From assembly GCA_902535565.1 (NCBI GenBank), contig CACAUH010000020.1, positions 1 to 19,952 of the forward strand: DNA of 19,952 bases. Reading direction: 5' to 3'. Shown piece by piece: positions 1 through 6,231 of this stretch (the stretch's first letter is position 1; every line of letters begins with the position of its first letter). Source of the DNA: an uncultured Bacteroidota bacterium (lineage in GTDB: Bacteria; Bacteroidota; Bacteroidia; Flavobacteriales; UA16). Position numbers and translations under genes: made by a program. The notes beneath the pieces were generated by a model that saw nothing but the letters and a program-made list of their open reading frames with translations, was not told where the DNA came from and searched no databases.

Positions 1-57
1 CAAGGCAAAGGCCACCAGTCCTGTCCAAAAAAAACAGGTGCGAATCGAGGTGTTCAT
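1..57 (-). CDS. Partial secreted or membrane protein (N-terminal signal only)
   Basis: An ATG at 57-55 on the minus strand opens 19 codons that run off the left edge (MNTSIRTCFFWTGLVAFAL). A short polar and basic start followed by a hydrophobic stretch is what a signal peptide or first membrane helix looks like. Nothing else of the gene is visible, so no family can be named. It lies in the same direction as the broken T9SS gene at 150-398, about 90 bases upstream. Confidence is limited by length. Confidence 0.45.
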   Translation of the reverse strand, partial: MNTSIRTCFFWTGLVAFAL

Positions 58-78
58 GTAACGCTGAATTGGATGGCA

Positions 79-95
79 AGTGTACGAAATACACT
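79..95. repeat. Short perfect inverted repeat upstream of the left-edge gene
   Basis: AGTGTA and TACACT flank CGAAA, giving a 6-bp perfect inverted repeat with a 5-base centre, 22 bases upstream of the minus-strand start at 57. It could be an operator or a small 5'-UTR hairpin. There is no T-run, so it is not an obvious terminator. Seen directly; function is inferred. Confidence 0.3.
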
Positions 96-149
96 AACGC
101 GGAATGTGGCCGCAGGCACAAACAGTGCATCTCTGACTGCAAATGCGCA

Positions 150-398
150 TCAGCGAATGACAACCTTCCGGGTTGTCCAGACATGTTGATGTTCGATTCT
201 GAGCAGATAGATTCCAGGAGCGAGCCCTTCAACAGGTAATGTTAAGCGGCCACCTTGCACTTATTCAGTGGAGTGGTAAAGCGTGAGCACAGAGTTCTGC
301 GCGAAGAGACTGCCTGTTGTCAGGGTGAGCATCAGGCCAATCAGGGCAATTTGAAATGTTTTGGATATGGTAGAAAGGGCAGGGTGGGTGGTTGCCAT
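150..398 (-). pseudogene. Signal peptide joined to a T9SS C-terminal sorting signal, with an in-frame stop
   Basis: From the ATG at 398-396 the minus strand encodes 45 residues: a basic/polar start, a hydrophobic core (IALIGLMLTLTTG) and a cleavage-like FAQ, then NSVLTLYHSTE and a TAA at 263-261. The same frame continues after the stop as VQGGRLTLPVEGLAPGIYLL and then RIEHQHVWTTRKVVIR to a TGA at 152-150. The second part carries the marks of the type A T9SS C-terminal signal (the LAPGIYLLRI strand and the final RKVVIR). Such signals normally follow a passenger of hundreds of residues; here essentially none is present. I read this as a gene that lost its passenger by in-frame deletion and then gained an ochre stop, so the T9SS part is not made unless the stop is read through. 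Alternatives are a very small secreted peptide (first 45 residues) or an assembly error. Confidence 0.6.
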
Positions 399-507
399 GG
401 TTGCCCTGGTTGCGGCGTTGCATTGAATACAAATGTGGGACTGCGATTGCCTTCGAATCGTTGCACCCTCATTTTATTTCACGGTATTTCATGACATGAT
501 GCCACTG

Positions 508-515
508 TACTTTTG
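508..515 (+). promoter_or_regulatory. Bacteroidota -7 promoter box (TACTTTTG)
   Basis: TACTTTTG matches the Bacteroidota -7 consensus TANNTTTG exactly and ends 4 bases before the ATG at 520. A good -33 TTTG is not present; the nearest candidate is TATTTC at 485-490. If used, transcription would start at or next to the start codon, giving a leaderless or nearly leaderless message. Confidence 0.4.
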
Positions 516-519
516 CGTC

Positions 520-1020
520 ATGAAATTGACTTTGAAGGCATTGGTTTTTTCGTCAGCATTGTGCTGTCTTGGCTGTTCCACTGGAGAGAGGTCCGATTCT
601 CAAAGCTTAGAGGCTTTGGAAGAAGGTGTGACATTCTATGGAGAGGTGATTGAAACCAAGGGGGGGCTGAATGGTCCTGCACTGCGAAAGGCACTGATGA
701 TTTCTGATGGCCGAACCGAGGTCAGGTTTGAGGGGGAGATAGCCGCCACCTGCCCCAAAAAGGGTTGTTGGATGGATGTTGTCTCGGAGGAGGATACGGT
801 CTTCGTTCGGTTTCAGGATTACGGATTCTTTGTTCCTACTGAAGGGGTCGAGGGCAAGAGGACCATTGTGGAAGGCGAGGCTTTCTTCGACACATTGAGC
901 GTGGCAGACCAGCAGCATTACGCTCAGGACGCGGGGTGGACCGAGGAAGAGATTGCTGCAATCACAGAGCCTGAGCTCAAGTTGGCCTTCATGGCCACTG
1001 GAGTGATGATTGAGGATTGA
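520..1020 (+). CDS. DUF4920 family lipoprotein
   Basis: 166 residues from the ATG at 520. A longer reading from 433 is possible but would put about 29 residues ahead of a good lipoprotein signal (MKLTLKALVFSSALCCLGC, lipid cysteine near residue 19). The mature part is a complete DUF4920 domain: an N-terminal FYGEVIET-type strand, the conserved CPKKGCWM centre, VRFQDYGFFVPTEG, VEGEAFFDTLS, and the closing EEIAAITEPE / FMATGVMIED. DUF4920 proteins are small envelope proteins of Bacteroidota with an OB-like fold; the CPKKGCWM cysteines suggest metal or redox chemistry, but no function is established. Its stop overlaps the next start (TGATG), so it is translationally coupled to the cytochrome-like lipoprotein. 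Family call is firm; role is unknown. Confidence 0.88.
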   Translation: MKLTLKALVFSSALCCLGCSTGERSDSQSLEALEEGVTFYGEVIETKGGLNGPALRKALMISDGRTEVRFEGEIAATCPKKGCWMDVVSEEDTVFVRFQDYGFFVPTEGVEGKRTIVEGEAFFDTLSVADQQHYAQDAGWTEEEIAAITEPELKLAFMATGVMIED

Positions 1021-1466
1021 TGAGGGGGCGGTTGTTCACTTCACTGTTGTTTCTTGTTGCTTCGGTGGCCTTGATGCGGTGTGCGGGAGGGAACGAAAGC
1101 AAACCAGCCGACCCGCGATTGGCTCCTGCACAGCCGAATTACACGTCAGAATTGGCCCAATCCATGCGCGATTTGGATGCTGAACTTCTGGAGATTCAGC
1201 AGCTGCTGGAGGCAGGAGAAGACGTGGAGGGAGTGCGCATCACAGAGTATCAATTCACTGCCCTCGAGCCAACGCACAGTTCCATGCTGGTCGACGGTTT
1301 TCAGGCCCTTTCTATGGCGTTTGCCCATCACGTGGCAGAATTCAATGCTGCTCCGGCTGCAGAGACTTATTCTGCAGTGGTCCGAGGTTGTGAGGCATGC
1401 CACATGCGTTCTTGTCCTGGGCCGCTTGACCGGATTGCCAAGCGATATTTGAGTGACGATGAGTGA
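1020..1466 (+). CDS. CXXCH lipoprotein, class II cytochrome c-like
   Basis: 148 residues from the ATG at 1020, which shares a base with the TGA of the preceding gene; a TTG three bases upstream is a weaker alternative. The N-terminus is a lipoprotein signal ending at Cys21, with an unusual Arg just before the cysteine. The mature protein is largely helical (residues 43-66 and 86-110) and ends with GCEACHM, a single CXXCH haem-attachment motif at residues 124-128. A haem motif near the C-terminus of a helical protein is the layout of cytochrome c'/c556. A fourth cysteine (C132) follows the motif. Likely a lipid-anchored monohaem c-type cytochrome of the envelope; electron partner unknown. The gene overlaps purU by 8 bases. 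Specific family assignment is an inference. Confidence 0.65.
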   Translation: MRGRLFTSLLFLVASVALMRCAGGNESKPADPRLAPAQPNYTSELAQSMRDLDAELLEIQQLLEAGEDVEGVRITEYQFTALEPTHSSMLVDGFQALSMAFAHHVAEFNAAPAAETYSAVVRGCEACHMRSCPGPLDRIAKRYLSDDE

Positions 1467-2349
1467 CCCCTTTAATCCCAGTGTGATGGACCGTTTTCGT
1501 GTGATGTTGGCTTGTCCGGACAGGAGGGGCATTGTGGCCGAGGTTAGCGGCCTGTTGGCAGAGCTGGGCGCCAATGTCACTGCAGTATCTCAATTCACTG
1601 ATGCTGCATCCGCTCAGTTTTTTGTTCGGTATGAAGTGGAGGCAAATCTGGGTCAGTTGACATCGAAATCCTTGCATGCTGAACTGTCATCGGGACTTGG
1701 CGATTTGCTGGCCCATCCCGATTCATACTTCGTTGTTCGCCCTTCGGACCATCGGCCGAGGGTGGCCTTGTTGGCATCGAAGGCCAGTCACTGTTTGGTT
1801 GAGGTGTTGCAGCGTTGGCGTTCTGGAGAGTTGCCCTGCGAAATTGTGTGTGTGGTGGCCAACCATCCACACATAGAAGAATATGCGGGATGGTTCAACT
1901 TGCCATTTCACCATGTCCCTTTTTCCCCAGAAACAAAGGGTGAGGCCTTTCGAGAGGTGGAGGGCTTGCTGGAACGGTATGAGGTTGAGGTAACCGTTCT
2001 CGCCAGGTTCATGCAGGTGATCCCGAATGGGATGGCGAAGTCCCACCAGGGCAGGATGATCAACATTCACCACAGTTTCCTGCCTTCTTTTATTGGTGCC
2101 CGCCCTTATGAGCAGGCGCATTCAAGGGGCGTGAAGTTGGTGGGGGCAACGTGTCATTATGTGACACCTGATTTGGATGAAGGCCCGATTATCGAGCAGG
2201 AGGTCGTTCGAATTTCGCATCGGGATTCTCCAGCGGCTTTGCGTCGAAAAGGTCGTATTTGTGAGCGTGAGGCTTTGGCGCGTGGATTGAAGCTCCACCT
2301 CGAGGACCGGGTCTTCATGCATGGCAACAGGACGGTCGTATTTGACTGA
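1459..2349 (+). CDS. purU: Formyltetrahydrofolate deformylase PurU
   Basis: Hydrolyses 10-formyltetrahydrofolate to formate and tetrahydrofolate in the cytoplasm, supplying formate for PurT and balancing one-carbon pools. 296 residues, slightly longer than the usual 280 or so. Residues 12-90 form the N-terminal ACT regulatory domain (RFRVMLACPDRRGIVAEVSG). Residues 100-285 form the formyltransferase-fold domain with the expected catalytic set: Asn135 in VVANHPH, His204 in INIHHSFLPSF and Asp240 in TPDLDEGPII. The start is the ATG at 1459, inside the end of the cytochrome-like gene; a GTG two codons earlier is possible. glyA, the other one-carbon gene here, is far away at 15056. Family call is firm. 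Confidence 0.95.
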   Translation: MSDPFNPSVMDRFRVMLACPDRRGIVAEVSGLLAELGANVTAVSQFTDAASAQFFVRYEVEANLGQLTSKSLHAELSSGLGDLLAHPDSYFVVRPSDHRPRVALLASKASHCLVEVLQRWRSGELPCEIVCVVANHPHIEEYAGWFNLPFHHVPFSPETKGEAFREVEGLLERYEVEVTVLARFMQVIPNGMAKSHQGRMINIHHSFLPSFIGARPYEQAHSRGVKLVGATCHYVTPDLDEGPIIEQEVVRISHRDSPAALRRKGRICEREALARGLKLHLEDRVFMHGNRTVVFD

Positions 2350-2393
2350 ACCCCAAGGTTTCATTGTCCATCCTGGACCATTAAAGCTTATGT
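2350..2393. other. Short spacer after purU
   Basis: Non-coding spacer between the purU stop and the 3' end of the minus-strand RNA candidate. It contains a 5-bp hairpin, GTCCA-TCC-TGGAC at 2366-2378, without a following T-run on either strand. I see no clear plus-strand terminator for purU. Confidence 0.3.
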
Positions 2394-2450
2394 AAAAAAG
2401 AAATCCGCACAGTCCAATCCAGGCGGAGCCCTTCATTTCTTGTGCGGATT
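2394..2450 (-). terminator. Closing helix and U-run of the RNA candidate
   Basis: On the minus strand AATCCGCACA (2450-2441) pairs perfectly with TGTGCGGATT (2411-2402) across a 29-base loop, followed by T, C and six Ts (2401-2394). This works as an intrinsic terminator for a minus-strand transcript. The long loop suggests the helix is also the 3' domain of the structured RNA. Confidence 0.6.
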
Positions 2451-3094
2451 CTTTCGGGCGAGAACCACCCGAGGGTGTTCTGCTCACAGGGGAACGGGGG
2501 GGTTCCCTGCGCTGCGCCGTTTCAAGGGCGCCCCGAGCCTCCGGGTGTCGGTCTTGACTTGGTCCATGACCAGCGTTTATCCCTTCAGCGCCCGGCCAGC
2601 CGAAGCTGTCTCGGTCCACTCGGTTTCCCGTGTGGGTCAGACGAACAATTTGCACTGTCCGCCTCAAGCTGCCGGGGACGCTTTGCCTTTCGGCAGCCTT
2701 TCCCTGAACCCTTTGGTCACATTCCCAATCTCGAGAGGCTGAGAATGCCGACCTCCTGTGCCTTTCGACTGGAGGTCTTCCGTTTGGTTCTGGCGGGCCA
2801 GATCCAACACCATCCCTCTCCGAAGAGTGCCTCCACTCGCGTGGTTGCATCCATGTTGCCGAGACAACGCCGGCCGAGGCCGGTGGCGGGGGTGCCTCTT
2901 CCGTTCCGGATTGGGACAAGTCCCTCTGGGCACTAGGCCCCACCCATTCTCAGGGTGCCTTCCCGTCGGAGGACGGCACGAAGTCGCTTTCGCTTCTCCG
3001 GTCAGGTGGCCTTTCGATCACGTACCCTCTGGTTTCCCTTTGGGCCCAACAACATTCGGCGAGCCGATCCTCCGGGGAGGTTCCTTTGCCGGAG
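2394..3094 (-). ncRNA. Candidate large structured RNA (about 700 nt), family not recognised
   Basis: No reading frame here has protein-like composition, yet the minus strand is dense with short stems closed by stable tetraloops. In 5'-to-3' RNA order: stem 3089-3094/3070-3075; CGGC/GCCG 3057-3066; a GUGAUC-GAAA-GGCCAC-like hairpin about 3005-3022; GUGCC/GGCAC 2955-2979; GGGA-CUUG-UCCC 2913-2924; CCGGCC/GGCCGG 2870-2883; GUUG/CAAC 2855-2868; CCAC-GCGA-GUGG 2833-2844; CUC-UUCG-GAG 2818-2827; seven-pair GACCUCC/GGAGGUC 2750-2777; UGCC-GAAA-GGCA 2684-2695; CAC-A-CGG-GAAA-CCG-A-GUG 2616-2635; CAGC-UUCG-GCUG 2597-2608; GGGAAC/GUUCCC 2490-2507. The GNRA and UUCG loops read correctly only on this strand. 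It ends in a 10-bp helix plus U-run (2394-2450). I do not see the invariant cores of RNase P RNA, tmRNA, SRP RNA or a group II intron. The 5' end is uncertain. Confidence 0.5.
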
Positions 3095-3255
3095 CATTGG
3101 ATTGTCGTTGCTGACACCACAAGGGTGGGGAAGAATTTCCAAACAGGCTGCATCGGCAAGCCTCTTGTATTCAACTCTGTACGCACATAGGTTATCCACA
3201 ATTGTGAATACAGTTGTGCTGTCTAGCCCAAAAATAAACGCCCTTCCGATTCTGC
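3095..3255. other. Non-coding leader region between the DinB gene and the RNA candidate
   Basis: No protein gene is supported. The stretch is less GC-rich than the RNA body and probably holds the promoter of the RNA on the minus strand, although I find no clean -33/-7 pair. It contains the DnaA-box-like pair annotated separately. Confidence 0.35.
3192..3211. promoter_or_regulatory. Pair of inverted DnaA-box-like sites
   Basis: TTATCCACA at 3192-3200 is a perfect match to the DnaA-box consensus TTATNCACA. Two bases later, TGTGAATAC (3203-3211) matches the box on the opposite strand at 8 of 9 positions. The core CACAATTGTG is palindromic, so a dimeric repressor operator is an equally simple reading. 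Position upstream of the minus-strand RNA suggests a regulatory role. Confidence 0.35.
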
Positions 3256-3732
3256 TTAGGTCGGCGAGGTTGCTTCCAACATTCTGCGCAAATAGTTCAA
3301 TTGCCCCATGTGTCTGGAAAGGTGGCAACTCAGTTGCATGAGAAAGAACCTTATGGATCGGCCTTGGTGGTGAGCAGGTGGAGACGGCATGGGGTTGTCC
3401 AGCATGTCGGGGTCGAGATGAAGGAGCGCTTGGTTCACGGCCTTGCGTGTGTTTTCGATTTCGATGAGCACCTCCTGCTTTGGAATGGGCGTTCCGGCGA
3501 ATTCTTGGTCCCTGTGCCGAATGTACCCGTCTTGCCCGAGCAGATGGCCGACAAAATGTCTGAGGTTGCCGCAGAGGTGAACCGACAGGGTGCCGACGGA
3601 GTTCGTGACGCCATCCGTTGTGCTCCACAATACATGATCGGGAGTTGCAAGCACCTCCTTTGCCAGGGCCTGGAGGTCTCGTGTAAGGATTTGCCGCAGT
3701 AGTTCCAGTTCGACGGAGATAGATTCACTCAT
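3256..3732 (-). CDS. DinB/YfiT-fold protein
   Basis: 158 residues from the ATG at 3732-3730. An upstream extension in the same frame, to about 3807, overlaps the sulfotransferase and looks non-native. The protein is a four-helix bundle of the DinB/DUF1572-like superfamily. The candidate metal-binding triad is His52 (in TLSVHLCGNLRHF) with His137 and His141 (an HxxxH in LSCHLSRHMGQLNYLRRML), the usual placement in helices 2 and 4. Members are metal-dependent, often thiol-linked transferases or of unknown role; the substrate cannot be read from sequence. The start overlaps the sulfotransferase stop as ATGA, which implies translational coupling. Confidence 0.8.
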   Translation of the reverse strand: MSESISVELELLRQILTRDLQALAKEVLATPDHVLWSTTDGVTNSVGTLSVHLCGNLRHFVGHLLGQDGYIRHRDQEFAGTPIPKQEVLIEIENTRKAVNQALLHLDPDMLDNPMPSPPAHHQGRSIRFFLMQLSCHLSRHMGQLNYLRRMLEATSPT

Positions 3733-4814
3733 GCGGCCAATTTCGTTTGATGTTGACGTTCGTTTGTGTTGTGCACGGGAACGAGAGGAGCCTTTAGTGT
3801 TCCCCACAGGTCCAGTGTTTTTTGGTCTATGCAGTTGGCCATGTCGTCGGTGAGTTGTGCCTTCCAGTCGTCTGTTCTGCCGGAGCGAAAGAAGCGATTG
3901 GCATTGAAGTGAAATGTTCCGGGGTTGGTCAGGATGGCGTTTTTCATGGTGTTGAACTCGGTGCTTTCTGCCACGGCAGCCTCTTGTTCTGGTGAGGGGA
4001 GAGGATGTCCCAGAAGAAACTGGCTGAGACGTTTGACTGAATTCAGTTTGTCCTCAACCAGATCTTCGTAGCGGAGGATGCACAGTTGATTCGGATTGAT
4101 GCCGAATTTGGACGCTTCGAAATAGGACTTGACGTGTTGATGGTAGTCTCCGAAATACAGGTCGCCATCGACAAAGAAGTTGACAAATTGCGTCATGGTC
4201 ATGTCGGGAGAAACGCCTAGAGTAGGGTGTTTTTTATAAAAGTGGTATTGTGAGACTGCTGCGCCTTTTGGATCGCGGTAGGTCATGACCAGCTTGGTCT
4301 TAGGGTGTAAGTTGCGAACAGGCAGTTCGTCGATGTTGGCGTGTGTGTAGAAGACGCGCGGTTGTCCTTTGGTGCGCTCGAGAAAATCGAGAAATGCATC
4401 CAAGCCATTTTGTGATGCAGTGACTTCGGGCCAGGGCACAGCGCCTTTTCCTATGTCTCCGCAGGCGGCTGGATGGTGTGCGTCAAGCACGCCGGCTGTC
4501 CTGAGGATTTCCACGATGAACTTCTTGGTCAGGTGAGTTCCCACTTTTTGGTGCGTGCAGATGAGGATGTCATGCTCAGTGGTGTCCCAAGTTTGACTTA
4601 GGGCATCCGCGGCATTGGGGTTGATGAAGGCAGGGATCATCCTGCCGTTGTACCGGGCGTGAAGAAAACCAAGTTTTTGGCACTTGGCAGACTGGGGAAC
4701 AACGGGTTGAATGGGCTGACTCATGGCATCGGGCAATTGGATGTTGGCAAGGTGCAGCTGTGCCTGAGTTGTCCCGATGACGATCGTCATCTTGAAATTT
4801 GAGATTCGTTTCAT
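3729..4814 (-). CDS. PAPS-dependent sulfotransferase
   Basis: 361 residues from the ATG at 4814; later Met9 and Met31 are possible starts, and Met31 (MSQPIQPVVP) fits a soluble enzyme well. It carries the elements of the Sulfotransfer_1 family: a 5'-phosphosulfate loop (CTHQKVGTHLTKK, residues 86-98), catalytic His158 in VFYTHANIDELP, the 3'-phosphate site with Arg180 and Ser188 (MTYRDPKGAAVSQYHF), and the C-terminal FFRSGRTDDWK (308-318), which corresponds to RKGxxGDWK. It should transfer sulfate from PAPS to a hydroxyl or amine acceptor in the cytoplasm. Acceptor unknown; a lipid or other small molecule is plausible. No signal peptide. Paired with a DinB-fold gene, with no sulfate activation genes in the window. 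This cytosolic (SULT-like) type is not common in Bacteroidota, so acquisition is possible. Confidence 0.88.
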   Translation of the reverse strand: MKRISNFKMTIVIGTTQAQLHLANIQLPDAMSQPIQPVVPQSAKCQKLGFLHARYNGRMIPAFINPNAADALSQTWDTTEHDILICTHQKVGTHLTKKFIVEILRTAGVLDAHHPAACGDIGKGAVPWPEVTASQNGLDAFLDFLERTKGQPRVFYTHANIDELPVRNLHPKTKLVMTYRDPKGAAVSQYHFYKKHPTLGVSPDMTMTQFVNFFVDGDLYFGDYHQHVKSYFEASKFGINPNQLCILRYEDLVEDKLNSVKRLSQFLLGHPLPSPEQEAAVAESTEFNTMKNAILTNPGTFHFNANRFFRSGRTDDWKAQLTDDMANCIDQKTLDLWGTLKAPLVPVHNTNERQHQTKLAA

Positions 4815-4874
4815 GTTGGGAACCGTTGGGTTGCGATCACGCCGGTATTGAATGAATTTCCCGAAGTTTGAGCC
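4815..4874. promoter_or_regulatory. Divergent promoter region
   Basis: Sixty bases separate the divergent starts of the sulfotransferase (-) and the secreted protein (+). GAAGTTTG at 4863-4870 matches the -7 consensus TANNTTTG at 7 of 8 positions and sits 4 bases before the plus-strand ATG. No convincing minus-strand box is visible. Confidence 0.3.
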
Positions 4875-5666
4875 ATGCGCCCAGTCTCATTTGTCACCGT
4901 AATGCATTGCAGTTCATTGTTCCTTTGGGGATTGACGGTGAATGCTCAAGACGTCGATGTCTGTCCTTCGGGGTTTGATGAGGTCGCATTGGATTATTTG
5001 ACTGCCCTTTTGCAAGAAGACTTGGAAAGAGCGTCTGGCTGGGTCTTGGAGTCTGAACGTGAGGCCTGGATTGAGTGGCAGGAATGGAGCCAGGATAAAT
5101 TGGATTTGAGGATTTCGAATTTGGACCCTCAACTGAAACTTCGACATGATGAAGAGCAACGCAAGGAGTTCGAAAAGCTGGCCGTTTCTCATTGTGCGTG
5201 TGAGCATCGAAGTGATCAGGGGGCAGATGCCTTCCGGGTGCGGGTAGCCCCTGATGGAAGGGGATTCCGGATACTCAATATGCGGTACGGTGAGCGGATG
5301 GGTTGGCGCGTCGAAACTGGCCATGTTCGACTTGATGGAGAGCAGTCTAGGATGGCCACTGCTTTCATGAGGGCTGTCGACGAGCGGCGATGGACAGAGG
5401 CAGAGGCTTGGGTTGCGGCCGTCGCAATTCCAAGTTTTCAGGTGTATCAGGAGAAGGTAGAGCACTACTTGCAGTCGAGCCCTGTGCTGGGGGAAGCGAG
5501 ACAAAATCAGATTGAGTTGCACGACAGCGAGTGGGAAGATGTTATGCTTTGGGCGGAGCGTGAATCGGATCAGCTTTTCATTGTTCACGCAGAATTCAAG
5601 ACGGCTGAATCATTGTCCTGTGAGATTGTGGAGATCGAAGGGGTATGGCGCGTGCTGATGAGATGA
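4875..5666 (+). CDS. Secreted protein with two repeated NTF2-like halves
   Basis: 263 residues with a signal peptide ending at about residue 25 (LFLWGLTVNAQ). The mature protein seems to contain two copies of the same plan: a helical piece with a small-protein-binding look (ALDYLTALLQEDLERASGWV, residues 38-57; ATAFMRAVDERRWTEAEAWV in the second half), then a longer helix rich in E/W/Q, and then paired strands (FRVRVAPDGRGFRILNMR and LSCEIVEIEGVWRVLMR). That helix-then-sheet plan resembles NTF2/DUF4878-like lipoprotein domains. I do not recognise the family with certainty. Cysteines occur in the mature N-terminus (VCPSG), at HCACEH and at SCEIV, fitting an exported protein. The stop overlaps the start of the GreA/B-like gene. 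Function unknown. Confidence 0.6.
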   Translation: MRPVSFVTVMHCSSLFLWGLTVNAQDVDVCPSGFDEVALDYLTALLQEDLERASGWVLESEREAWIEWQEWSQDKLDLRISNLDPQLKLRHDEEQRKEFEKLAVSHCACEHRSDQGADAFRVRVAPDGRGFRILNMRYGERMGWRVETGHVRLDGEQSRMATAFMRAVDERRWTEAEAWVAAVAIPSFQVYQEKVEHYLQSSPVLGEARQNQIELHDSEWEDVMLWAERESDQLFIVHAEFKTAESLSCEIVEIEGVWRVLMR

Positions 5667-6118
5667 TGTTGAGTCGCAACGTGGTGGTGGATGCCTTGGA
5701 GTTGGCCCTGCGACAAGCAGAGGAATCCGCTCGTCTTGCTTTGGATGAGCTGTCTTTTAGTCTGAGCAAGGAAACCAAAAGCACAGCAGGAGATAAGCAC
5801 GAAACAGGCAGGGCCATGGTCCAACGGGAAATGGAGCAGGCTGGCGAGCGTTTGGCACGATGTGAGGCCATGCAGTCAGCTTTTGTTCGGTTGGACATGC
5901 GCAGGGTGAGAAGTGAGGTAGGACCTGGGACAATTCTTGTGAGTGGGGATGCGCGTCTGTTGATTGGGATTGGTTTCGGGCCGTTCGAGGTGCCTGAATT
6001 GGGCAGGTTTCAAGCCATTTCTTCGGATGCGCCCATTGCCCAAACACTGGCAGGAAGCAGGGTGGGGGAATGGCATGAGTTTCGGGGCCGTCGATGGACT
6101 GTTGAGTCTTTGACTTGA
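5663..6118 (+). CDS. GreA/GreB-like protein, Bacteroidota type
   Basis: 151 residues from the ATG at 5663, chosen because it overlaps the preceding TGA as ATGA; an ATG at 5645 would add six residues (MARADE) inside the upstream gene. An N-terminal helical region (residues 1-70) holds the conserved ETKSTAGDKHETGRAMVQ segment characteristic of a Bacteroidota family that public annotation often mislabels 3-oxoacyl-ACP synthase. The C-terminal half (LVSGDARLLIGIGFG, SSDAPIAQTLAGSRVGEW) resembles the FKBP-like domain of GreA/GreB, and the ETKSTAGDKHETGRA segment resembles the Gre coiled-coil tip. A role at RNA polymerase is plausible but inferred. There is no ketosynthase catalytic site and the protein is far too short for one. 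From memory of the family, not from a search. Confidence 0.75.
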   Translation: MMLSRNVVVDALELALRQAEESARLALDELSFSLSKETKSTAGDKHETGRAMVQREMEQAGERLARCEAMQSAFVRLDMRRVRSEVGPGTILVSGDARLLIGIGFGPFEVPELGRFQAISSDAPIAQTLAGSRVGEWHEFRGRRWTVESLT

Positions 6119-6158
6119 GCTGTTTCGTGCTGATTTTGGGGTCAACTCCATTCTTTTC

Positions 6159-6230
6159 GTGAACAAAGTCCTTGAAGCGCATCGGTTGGACCCGGAAGTG
6201 AACCGCTACCTTCGCGTGAAAATTCACTGA
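6159..6230 (+). CDS. Possible 23-residue small ORF ahead of the cold-shock gene
   Basis: A GTG at 6159 opens a 24-codon frame (VNKVLEAHRLDPEVNRYLRV, then KIH and TGA). It ends one base before the TTG start of the cold-shock gene. Its codons look like real coding sequence (GAA GTG AAC CGC TAC) and it may couple translation of the next gene. The same open frame extends upstream to just after the GreA/B-like stop without an ATG. It could also be the tail of a decayed gene, or chance. Confidence 0.25.
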   Translation: MNKVLEAHRLDPEVNRYLRVKIH

Positions 6231-6231
6231 T

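Noticed and set aside
2366..2378. Hairpin as purU terminator
   Set aside because: Only a 5-bp stem with a 3-base loop and no T-run after it.
2122..2943. A 273-codon minus-strand open frame, and 2442-2936 on the plus strand
   Set aside because: Both have odd composition (many Arg/Pro/Ser), no recognisable motif, and the first overlaps purU. The base pattern fits RNA helices better than coding sequence.
2394..3094. RNase P RNA, tmRNA, SRP RNA, group II intron or cobalamin riboswitch
   Set aside because: I looked by eye for the GAGGAAAGTCC core, the tmRNA TTCGACGGG and T-arm ends, the SRP core, domain V and the GCCACTG box. None was found on either strand. A covariance search is still needed.
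3192..3211. Chromosomal replication origin
   Set aside because: Only one perfect and one near-perfect DnaA box, no clear AT-rich unwinding stretch, and no replication genes nearby.
3733..3807. N-terminal extension of the DinB-fold protein
   Set aside because: It lies wholly inside the sulfotransferase gene, reads as low-complexity basic sequence, and the ATG overlapping the upstream stop gives the family-like start.
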